NCBI GenBank assembly: GCA_018400625.1
Contig: JAGYMJ010000671.1
Span: 1-5,371, forward strand
Direction: 5' to 3'
Origin: Planctomycetota bacterium
GTDB taxonomy: Bacteria > Planctomycetota > Brocadiia > SM23-32
DNA: 5,371 bases
The notes below the pieces were generated by a model, which did no database searches, was not told the origin of the DNA, and saw only the letters and a list, made by a program, of their open reading frames with translations. This document shows positions 1-5,371 of the stretch, one piece after another; within the stretch, counting starts at the first letter, position 1, and each line of letters begins with the position of its first letter. A program made the translations under genes and the position numbers.

Positions 1-2
1 AT

Positions 3-59
3 CTTCATTCCACCGGCACAGGGCACGGTGAGGATGAGGCAACGGGGTTCATTAAATAA
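3..59 (+). CDS. Possible C-terminal end of an upstream gene (partial)
   Basis: Reading from base 3 gives LHSTGTGHGEDEATGFIK followed by a TAA stop at 57-59, 34 bases before the flavoprotein start. The Gly/Thr/Ser-rich piece ending in an aliphatic strand resembles the last strand of a beta-rich domain, but 18 residues cannot identify a family. The frame starting at base 1 is also open, ending at a TGA at 82-84 with a more basic, less protein-like sequence, so the choice of frame is a judgement. If real, this gene would sit just upstream of the flavoprotein in the same direction, possibly in the same transcript. Confidence 0.3.
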   Translation, partial: LHSTGTGHGEDEATGFIK

Positions 60-74
60 TTCCTGGATCATTCA

Positions 75-100
75 CAGATTATGAATACAGATTATGAATA
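75..100. repeat. Perfect tandem duplication of a 13-base unit
   Basis: CAGATTATGAATA occurs twice back to back, at 75-87 and 88-100, with no mismatch. Each copy carries an ATG, at 81-83 and 94-96. Because the unit is 13 bases long, the two ATGs are in different frames. The second is the farthest-upstream candidate start of the flavoprotein gene. The first opens a six-codon reading frame ending at TAA 99-101, which overlaps that start. Confidence 0.95.
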
Positions 101-3100
101 ATGAAATAAGCTTGGATATAATGTCATTGGGCATTTACGATGTGCTGATAGTGGAACCAACTCTTGCCGCTTGCGCCTCAGCATTGGAATTAACACGGAG
201 AGGTCTGCAGGTTGCGATGATTGCCGGCGGAACTTCACTGGGATATGAATATGCGAACTGTTTGCAGGGTTGGATTAAAAAGAAAGAGGTCGATGATCTG
301 CCCGATCCATATGACAAGCTGTTTGCCGGGGCAATGAACGGTCGCGGGCCTGATGATTATGCGGAATTGCACCTCGGCAGATGGACGGAGGGAATGGAGG
401 ATTTGCTGCTCGATGCCGGCGTTGATATCTTTTACGGTGCCCATGCAGCGGCTGGGCTTATGGATGAAGACGATCAGATAGCAGGAGCGCTGGTCGGGGG
501 GAAGTTCGGATTAAATGCTCTCAGGGCCTCTGCAATCGTGGACGCTTCATTCGACGCCGTACTCGCAAGATGCATGAAAGTTCGTTTTGCTGAAAGACGT
601 ATTGATCGTCAGGTTTTTGTGAGTTATTCGATGATGATACAGCAAGGAAAGGACTCCGGGAAGGGAGCAGAAGAAAAGGTAAAAAGCCGGCTCACACCGC
701 ATGGTGAGCTGATACGGCATGGGCGTTACCTTGAGTTACGTACGGAAGTGGAATTTGATCCCACTCAACCCCTGAGCCGTGCGGAATTGGCCTTGAATAT
801 CAGGCGTCGCGCTCTTGGCGCTTTGAACTGTAAAGAGTGGTCTGGGAGCAATGAAAACCTTTTGATAGGACCTGACAGCACTCATACTGAGCCTGTTTTA
901 CGCCTGGATAAGCGTAAAGATGGTACCGTCCGTGAAGCCGATTATGCGGCGGCAAATGGGAGCTCCGTCCTTGAGATTTCGGCCTGTCCCGATCATCCCG
1001 GCCTGTATGTCCTGGGCGGAAATGCCGACTTACCTGATTCGCAGGCCCGGCGTTTGAATGATCCCGCCATTCCTTCGACTGCCATCCGGTTTGGCACATT
1101 GCTGGGACAGATGATTGATGCCGCAGGGAAGGACACTTGTCGAGGCAAATCAAAAAAACTTACGGTTGCACTTGCCCCGGTTGAAGCAGCAAAAAAAGTA
1201 ACGATTGAAAATACAAATTTCAATGATCCTGGATATTTTGTGCCGGGCATGGCCAGGCTGACCGTTTTTTTCCCGGAGATTCCGGTTATACGAGAGACTG
1301 ATCTTTTGATAGCAGGTTTGGGTACAAGCGGCTATACGGCTGCTTGCGAGGCGGCGGAGAGAGGCATGGATCATATTGCAGTGGAACAATTTGGGGACGT
1401 TGGTGGAATCCATACCGTCGGCGGTGTTCCAACGTACTGGTTCGGATACCATAGCGTTTTTTTCCAGCGCTTCGATGCTGCATGGCGTGCGGACATGGAG
1501 GAACTCAAGCTACCTCGTGCCCTTGCGATGCTAAAGACCGCATGTGAAAAGAACACTTCGATGCTTTTGCATACCGGTGCGGTCGGTGTTAAGTCCAATG
1601 ACTCAAGAGTCGCTCATTTATTTGTCACATGTACTTGCGGTCTCGCAGCATTAGGGGGCAAAAATTTCATAGATGCTTCCGGTGATGGTGATATTGCAGC
1701 CTGGGCGGGGGCTTCCCATGAATACGGGCGCGGGGAGGATGAGATGACGATGTGGTGTTCTTTCGGGAAATTTCAGGATTACCGGCCGGCTGCAAGCCGT
1801 CAGTATAATGATGTGGCCGACTGCAGAAGTGCCACTGATATCACACGTTCCATCATTGCGGGTCGGAGGCGGAAGGGGATTTTCGGCCCTGCCGAAATCC
1901 CTCAGATTTACCTTACCACGCGCGAATCCCGCCATATCAAATGCCGTGAGAGACTTCGGTTATTTGATGTTCTTACCGAACGTCAAAGATCCGACGCCGT
2001 GCTCAGATTTCGTTCAAATTTTGACCTTAAAGGAATGGACGGTTCAGACCTCTCCATGTGCGGGTTCGTCGAACCGGGCCGATTAACAAATTTCACATGT
2101 GATTTGCCGCTTGGTGCCTTGCAGCCACTCGAAATCAAAAATATGCTGGTCATCGGCAAGGCTTATGATTGCGAGCATGACGCCCTGGCAATGGCACGTA
2201 TGCAGCCCGATTTGATGACCATGGGAGGGGTTGCTGCAGTGGCGGCGGATTATGGCGAACAACATGGTTTTGATCTCGCCGATCTTGACGGCAAAGCTCT
2301 TTTGCCGGAGCTGGAGGCCGCAGGAATTCTCGATAAGCGTGAGGGGAATCGCTATGTTTCTGAGGACAGTCGACGATTGGGCGACGAACAGGCGCTCGGG
2401 CCTGAATGCGAAAGTCCGGACGACATCGTCGAGCTTATCAAAAGTGGTCAGGAGGAGGTCGGGGACTGCGTACGACTGTTAGAATTTGGCCCCCTGGCGG
2501 CGGCAAGTCTTCAGCGTGCCTTGCATAACACTTCAGGGCACATTTACAGAAAGATCGCCCGCATGATGGCTTACATCGGGGAAGATGAAGTTCATCCTGT
2601 ACTGCTGGAATATCTTGATGAAATACTTGCGTCGGGAGAACTTCCCCCCCTTCCCGATGAACAGATTACTCAACATAAAGTGCCGGATCATGCCTGGAAA
2701 CCTGAGCCGGTATATATAATGAACACATTGGCCCGTGCCGGAGAAAAACGTCTTTCTGACAGAATGCTTGCTTTGTCCAGGATCATTTCTTTTAGTCCCC
2801 GGAATCTCGTGCCTTTTTTCCATTACGCCTATGCAATTGCTTTTGCGGGGATGCGCATACCCGATCCCGGTATTGGGGAAGCGGCTTATCAAGTAATTTC
2901 CAGTTCCTCTCAACATACCCGGAATGAAGTAATAACAGACCCCCGGCAGGCGGGAGACCCCGAAACACTTCGATTCGATTTTGTGAAGATGTCGCTGGGC
3001 CGGGCCATGTACCGGTGCGGACATCCCCACGGACGGGAAATTCTTGAAACATATTGTCGCGACCTACGGATCTGCCTTGCCCGATCGGCAGAGAATGAAT

Positions 3101-3123
3101 TAGGATCGATGGAGAATGGATAG
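94..3123 (+). CDS. FAD-dependent oxidoreductase with two tandem FAD-like modules and a HEAT-like C-terminal tail
   Basis: This is a predicted flavoprotein oxidoreductase of the FAD_oxidored (PF12831) type, substrate unknown; relatives are often named 'FAD-dependent oxidoreductase' or, loosely, 'xanthan lyase'. The second module (about residues 400-725) carries the diagnostic features: strand TDLLIAGLGTSG with GxGxxG at 408-413, acidic E431 at the end of the second strand, GGIHTVGG at 437-444, DASGDGDIAAWAGA at 527-540, TTRESRHIKC at 608-617, and the flavin-side helix region 685-711 (LVIGKAYDCEHDALAMAR onward). The first module (about 15-345) has the same layout but degenerate motifs: YDVLIVEPTLAAC at 15-27, and DASFDA at 150-155 in place of DASGDGD. 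Residues about 770-1009 look helical and HEAT-like, for example FGPLAAASLQRAL at 798-810 and a following helix pair at 818-846. No signal peptide or membrane segment is visible, so it is probably cytoplasmic. The start is uncertain: ATG 94 has no clear Shine-Dalgarno, while in-frame ATG 121 (1000 residues) has only a weak GGA four bases ahead. GH28 follows after 104 bases. Confidence 0.92.
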   Translation: MNNEISLDIMSLGIYDVLIVEPTLAACASALELTRRGLQVAMIAGGTSLGYEYANCLQGWIKKKEVDDLPDPYDKLFAGAMNGRGPDDYAELHLGRWTEGMEDLLLDAGVDIFYGAHAAAGLMDEDDQIAGALVGGKFGLNALRASAIVDASFDAVLARCMKVRFAERRIDRQVFVSYSMMIQQGKDSGKGAEEKVKSRLTPHGELIRHGRYLELRTEVEFDPTQPLSRAELALNIRRRALGALNCKEWSGSNENLLIGPDSTHTEPVLRLDKRKDGTVREADYAAANGSSVLEISACPDHPGLYVLGGNADLPDSQARRLNDPAIPSTAIRFGTLLGQMIDAAGKDTCRGKSKKLTVALAPVEAAKKVTIENTNFNDPGYFVPGMARLTVFFPEIPVIRETDLLIAGLGTSGYTAACEAAERGMDHIAVEQFGDVGGIHTVGGVPTYWFGYHSVFFQRFDAAWRADMEELKLPRALAMLKTACEKNTSMLLHTGAVGVKSNDSRVAHLFVTCTCGLAALGGKNFIDASGDGDIAAWAGASHEYGRGEDEMTMWCSFGKFQDYRPAASRQYNDVADCRSATDITRSIIAGRRRKGIFGPAEIPQIYLTTRESRHIKCRERLRLFDVLTERQRSDAVLRFRSNFDLKGMDGSDLSMCGFVEPGRLTNFTCDLPLGALQPLEIKNMLVIGKAYDCEHDALAMARMQPDLMTMGGVAAVAADYGEQHGFDLADLDGKALLPELEAAGILDKREGNRYVSEDSRRLGDEQALGPECESPDDIVELIKSGQEEVGDCVRLLEFGPLAAASLQRALHNTSGHIYRKIARMMAYIGEDEVHPVLLEYLDEILASGELPPLPDEQITQHKVPDHAWKPEPVYIMNTLARAGEKRLSDRMLALSRIISFSPRNLVPFFHYAYAIAFAGMRIPDPGIGEAAYQVISSSSQHTRNEVITDPRQAGDPETLRFDFVKMSLGRAMYRCGHPHGREILETYCRDLRICLARSAENELGSMENG

Positions 3124-3227
3124 GTAGTGAAAAGTTTTTTGGCCGAGAAACCAATGAATTTTTCTGAATGTTAATTTTCGCCTGCGGGTTTATAACCACA
3201 AATACAAAAAAATCCTGGAAAATAAAC

Positions 3228-4589
3228 ATGTATAAGAATTCCTCTGAAGATTTCCGTAAAATTAGCAGCAATAATATCAATGTCATAGAATATGGAATTA
3301 TTCCTGACGGTAAGACTCTGAACACCGAACGGCTACAAAATCTGATGGACAAATGTGCGGCAAAAGACGGCGGCAGGATTGTTTTCCCGCCGGGAAGATA
3401 TCTTACCGGCAGTCTGTTTCTGCGCAGCAATACAACACTGAAATTGGAAAACGGTGCCGTGCTTATAGGCAGCCCGAACCTGAAAGATTATACAGTATAT
3501 AATGAAGAGACCTCTAACTCCCCACAGAAAAGTAAAAACATGCGGGCGCTTATCTGTGCTATCGATGGAGCGAATATTCATATCACGGGAAATGGGGTTA
3601 TCGACGGTCAGGGGGAAATGCTGCAAAATGTAACCGGAGCAGAAAGTGGACGCCCGGTGAACCTCTGGTTTTACAAATGTTCTGATATTTCTTTGAGTGG
3701 CATCAGCATACGAAACTCCGCTTCATGGATGCTTCATTATGAAAAATGCCGCGGAATCCGAACATCCGGTCTGGACATCTGGAATCATGGTGCGAGAAAT
3801 AATGATGGGATAGATATCAACGGGTGCAAAGATGTTCAGATTTCCGGTTGCCGAATAGACACCGGCGATGATGCGATATGCATTAAATCCAGCGGCGAGG
3901 CCCCAAGCCAAAATGTAATGGTCAGGGACTGCATAACCCGTACATACTGCAATCACTTCAAACTGGGCACCGAATCGGCCGGTGGCTTCAAGAATATACA
4001 TGCCGAAGGCCTTTTGATGGTTTCTTCCGAACATCTTCAACCACCGCCCAGAACGGGCGGTGCGGACTATCGTGGAGCGTGCGGCATAGCACTGGGGTGC
4101 GTGGATGGAGGTAATATGGAAAACATCACCGTCGAAAGGGTCAACATGGATCAGGTGCGTGTACCTTTCTTCATCCGTCTCGGAGATCGTGGCAAACCGG
4201 TTAAGGAAAGCGGGATCCGTCAAAAGGTCGGCCGAGCCCGCAATATAAAGATTAAAGACATTCAGGCCTCCGGAGCATCTTCTATGGGCTGCTATATAGC
4301 CGGTCTCAGCGACTCTCCTATTGAAAACGTGCATATTGAGAATTGCAATCTTGAATTTGAAGGGGGCGGCACAAAAGAACTTATCACTCGGGCTATACCA
4401 GAAAACCGTGAAGCATATCCTGCAATGGAAACCTTCGGGGAGCTTCCGGCATGGGGTATTTTTAGCAGAGATGTCACGGGATTGAAAATGTCGGGGCTTA
4501 TTTTTCGCTCGATCCGCAGTGATGCAAGAAATGCATTAATGTGGCACCGATGTCGAAAAATCTACTTGCATGACATCCAGGAAGATTAA
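3228..4589 (+). CDS. Glycoside hydrolase family 28 (polygalacturonase-like) protein with atypical active-site motifs
   Basis: A 453-residue right-handed parallel beta-helix enzyme of the pectin-lyase fold, predicted to hydrolyse galacturonic-acid-containing or related glycans; exact substrate unknown. The usual opening is present: INVIEYGIIPDGKTLNTERLQ at 17-37, then FPPGRYLTGSLFLRSNTTLKL at 53-73 and GNGVIDGQG at 121-129. Active-site aspartates are seen in NNDGID (D193, the NTD motif) and DTGDDAICIKS (D214, D215). The later motifs differ from classical polygalacturonases: CNHFKLGTE at 241-249 stands where GHGxxIGSE is expected, and FFIRLGDRG at 314-322 stands in the RIK region. The C-terminal stretch ELPAWGIFSRDVTGL at 405-419 is typical of a bacterial GH28 subgroup. 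I chose ATG 3228, which has a weak GGA 8 bases upstream, over ATG 3168, because the 20 extra residues match neither the family nor a signal peptide. The 104 bases before it show no strong terminator, so cotranscription with the flavoprotein is plausible. Confidence 0.9.
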   Translation: MYKNSSEDFRKISSNNINVIEYGIIPDGKTLNTERLQNLMDKCAAKDGGRIVFPPGRYLTGSLFLRSNTTLKLENGAVLIGSPNLKDYTVYNEETSNSPQKSKNMRALICAIDGANIHITGNGVIDGQGEMLQNVTGAESGRPVNLWFYKCSDISLSGISIRNSASWMLHYEKCRGIRTSGLDIWNHGARNNDGIDINGCKDVQISGCRIDTGDDAICIKSSGEAPSQNVMVRDCITRTYCNHFKLGTESAGGFKNIHAEGLLMVSSEHLQPPPRTGGADYRGACGIALGCVDGGNMENITVERVNMDQVRVPFFIRLGDRGKPVKESGIRQKVGRARNIKIKDIQASGASSMGCYIAGLSDSPIENVHIENCNLEFEGGGTKELITRAIPENREAYPAMETFGELPAWGIFSRDVTGLKMSGLIFRSIRSDARNALMWHRCRKIYLHDIQED

Positions 4590-4762
4590 TGCTTTTTTAA
4601 CGGGATCCTGAGTAATAATTGCAGCAGTCTCCGGGACATCTGAATTTCAGATCCGCTCCAGGAACGTTTGTTGAACAGTGTGAGTAGATATTCAGAGAAA
4701 TACATATTCTTATCACCACCGTGGTCTGTGTCTAAATCCTCAGTGTGCCAATAACTTGACAT
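4586..4762 (-). CDS. Doubtful 58-residue minus-strand ORF filling the gap before ribE
   Basis: Read on the minus strand from ATG 4762-4760 to TAA 4588-4586, this frame encodes 58 residues. It starts MSSYWHTEDLDTDHGGDKNM, continues with an aromatic/leucine section (YFSEYLLTLFNKRSW), and ends with a basic amphipathic section (MSRRLLQLLLRIPLKKH). The frame is open further, for 76 codons back to a TGA at 4819-4817. Its stop overlaps the GH28 stop on the other strand. I recognise no family, and there is no clear Shine-Dalgarno before the ATG; GTG 4765-4763 is an alternative start. It could be a real small protein, a remnant of a convergent gene, or the accidental translation of a dispersed or structured intergenic repeat. 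The last is favoured by the inverted repeats inside it and by the overlapping ribE promoter candidate. Confidence 0.25.
   Translation of the reverse strand: MSSYWHTEDLDTDHGGDKNMYFSEYLLTLFNKRSWSGSEIQMSRRLLQLLLRIPLKKH
4627..4652. repeat. Two abutting short inverted repeats between GH28 and ribE
   Basis: GTCTCCGGGAC (4627-4637) can fold as a three-pair stem plus a T-G pair. It is directly followed by the perfect inverted repeat ATCTGAATTTCAGAT (4638-4652), with six-base arms and a three-base loop. GGATC at 4603-4607 can also pair with GATCC at 4650-4654, giving a competing fold. No T-run follows the second hairpin, so it is not a standard intrinsic terminator. Roles as an operator, an RNA structure or part of a dispersed repeat remain open. 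Confidence 0.5.
4715..4725. repeat. Short inverted repeat ACCACCGTGGT upstream of ribE
   Basis: Five-base arms (ACCAC and GTGGT) flank a single central C, about 75 bases ahead of the ribE start and 30 bases ahead of the possible -35 box. The near-perfect symmetry would fit a protein-binding half-site pair, but the arms are short enough to arise by chance. Confidence 0.35.
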
Positions 4763-4786
4763 CACAAAACAGGTATTAAACTTAAT
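4756..4786 (+). promoter_or_regulatory. Possible sigma-70-type promoter for ribE
   Basis: TTGACA at 4756-4761 matches the -35 consensus exactly. The -10 element is weak: TAAACT (4777-4782, spacer 15) or CTTAAT (4781-4786, spacer 19), each matching four of six consensus bases at a non-ideal distance. Transcription from here would give a very short leader with hardly room for the ribosome binding site, which counts against it. The 210-base gap shows none of the conserved segments of an FMN riboswitch. Confidence 0.3.
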
Positions 4787-4789
4787 TAT

Positions 4790-4794
4790 GGAGA
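4790..4794 (+). promoter_or_regulatory. Ribosome binding site deciding the ribE start
   Basis: GGAGA lies five bases before ATG 4800, a good Shine-Dalgarno at proper spacing. A second in-frame ATG at 4788-4790 overlaps this motif and would add four residues (MEKT). The family's invariant MFTGIVQ opening and the Shine-Dalgarno position both favour 4800. Confidence 0.75.
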
Positions 4795-4799
4795 AAACT

Positions 4800-5371
4800 A
4801 TGTTTACAGGTATAGTTCAACAAACTTCTGAAATCACAAAATTTCAAAAAAAAGGGCAATCCGTCGAAATCTGCGTCCTGCTGGAGGATTTAGTTCAACA
4901 GGTGGAAAAAGGCGACAGCATAATGATTGACGGCGTATGCTTAACTGCCACTGAGCTCTTTGACAAAGAAGCTTCTTTCGATGTGTCTTCTGAAACCGTA
5001 AGAATGACAACGCTCAAAGCTTTATCCTCGGGCAAGCATGTCAATGTCGAACTCGCCATGCGCCCCTCAGACCGCTTCGGTGGCCATTTTGTCAGTGGAC
5101 ACGTGGACGGCACCGGAGTAGTTTCCGGTATCGCTGATAATCCCGGAGAGGTAAGAATGCGCCTGAGTGTCAGTAAAGCACTGACAGAACAAATGATCTA
5201 TAAAGGGAGTGTCGCTCTAAACGGTATAAGTCTGACCATTTCCGGATTGGGTGACGACTGGTTTGAAGTAAGTCTTATCCCGCACACGATGAAAGCCACA
5301 ACCCTCCCCTCAATGACGCCCGGCGATGAGGTCAACATTGAATGCGACATGATAGGCAAATGGGTGTATAA
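4800..5371 (+). CDS. ribE: Riboflavin synthase, alpha chain (3' end cut by the window)
   Basis: Catalyses dismutation of two 6,7-dimethyl-8-ribityllumazine molecules to riboflavin and 5-amino-6-ribitylaminouracil, the last step of riboflavin synthesis, in the cytosol as a trimer. Two lumazine-binding beta-barrel repeats are visible. The first starts MFTGIVQ and includes GVCLTATE (C47), FDVSSETVR at 60-68, and DRFGGHFVSGHVDGTG at 91-106 with H96 and H101. The second includes YKGSVALNGISLTI at 134-147 (S144 and T146, matching the family's active-site Ser/Thr), LIPHTMKATTL at 159-169, and VNIECDMIGKWV at 178-189 with D183. These residues correspond to the conserved set known from the E. coli enzyme. 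There are 190 codons with no stop in the window; the family is usually about 195-220 residues, so only the short C-terminal helix should be missing. No FMN riboswitch precedes it. It is called ribE in B. subtilis-style naming and ribC in E. coli. Confidence 0.96.
   Translation, partial: MFTGIVQQTSEITKFQKKGQSVEICVLLEDLVQQVEKGDSIMIDGVCLTATELFDKEASFDVSSETVRMTTLKALSSGKHVNVELAMRPSDRFGGHFVSGHVDGTGVVSGIADNPGEVRMRLSVSKALTEQMIYKGSVALNGISLTISGLGDDWFEVSLIPHTMKATTLPSMTPGDEVNIECDMIGKWVY

Noticed and set aside
2644..2650. C7 tract inside the flavoprotein gene as a phase-variation site.
   Set aside because: It encodes an ordinary Pro-Pro turn (ELPPLPDE) late in an intact frame. Seven C's alone are too short to claim phase variation.
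2533..3030. Long minus-strand open frames opposite the flavoprotein gene (also around 800-1153 and 2792-3430).
   Set aside because: They lie antisense to a clearly conserved protein, have unlikely compositions rich in Arg, His, Pro and Ser with no domain pattern, and one runs across the flavoprotein/GH28 gap into both genes. They are shadows of the coding strand.
3169..3196. Possible promoter before GH28 with TATAAC at 3191-3196.
   Set aside because: The -10 matches five of six bases, but no reasonable -35 hexamer lies 16-18 bases upstream and there is no extended -10 TG. Not reported as a feature.
3168..3227. Upstream ATG 3168 as the GH28 start.
   Set aside because: It has no Shine-Dalgarno, and the added 20 residues match neither the family N-terminus nor a signal peptide. 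ATG 3228 fits the family start better.
3723..4334. A 203-codon minus-strand frame opposite GH28.
   Set aside because: It covers the GH28 core motifs on the other strand and shows no recognisable family. The GH28 reading is strongly supported.
4568..4598. Possible terminator after GH28: GCAT/ATGC pairing followed by a T6 run at 4593-4598.
   Set aside because: The stem is only four pairs with a 17-base loop and overlaps the coding end, which is too weak for an intrinsic terminator.
4590..4799. FMN riboswitch (RFN element) upstream of ribE.
   Set aside because: None of the conserved RFN segments, such as the GGGGCAGGGTG-like or ACCGGCGGT-like blocks, can be found.

Overview
The window holds two complete plus-strand genes, one plus-strand gene cut by the right edge, and a possible gene tail at the left edge. 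In order they are: (1) a possible C-terminal stub (3-59); (2) a 1009-residue flavoprotein-type oxidoreductase built from two Rossmann/FAD-like modules and a helical, HEAT-like tail (94-3123); (3) a glycoside hydrolase family 28 (polygalacturonase-type) parallel beta-helix protein (3228-4589); (4) a 210-base non-coding or poorly defined stretch (4590-4799); and (5) riboflavin synthase alpha chain, ribE (4800 to the edge, about 190 residues present).

The organism is bacterial. Large FAD_oxidored (PF12831) proteins next to a GH28 enzyme are typical of polysaccharide-degrading members of the Lentisphaerota/Kiritimatiellota/Verrucomicrobiota/Planctomycetota group, and also occur in some Bacteroidota. 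I infer a PVC-type heterotroph, but no marker gene fixes the phylum. Base composition looks moderate and similar across the genes, so there is no clear sign of recent transfer.

Genes 2 and 3 lie head to tail with about 100 bases between them and no convincing terminator, so they may be co-transcribed as part of a pectin- or uronate-related accessory locus. The substrate of the flavoprotein cannot be read from the sequence. ribE is housekeeping: it has a good ribosome binding site, a possible promoter of its own, and no FMN riboswitch in front of it. Its product feeds the FMN/FAD pool that a flavoenzyme would use, but its position next to gene 2 is probably coincidental.

The least ordinary points are: the N-terminal half of the flavoprotein looks like a decayed copy of the C-terminal FAD module, with all three dinucleotide-binding glycines and the ribose-binding acid replaced; the GH28 protein keeps the catalytic aspartates but not the canonical GHG and RIK motifs, and has no signal peptide; and the gap before ribE contains several short inverted repeats and is open on the minus strand for 76 codons. 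I see no convincing new multi-gene system.
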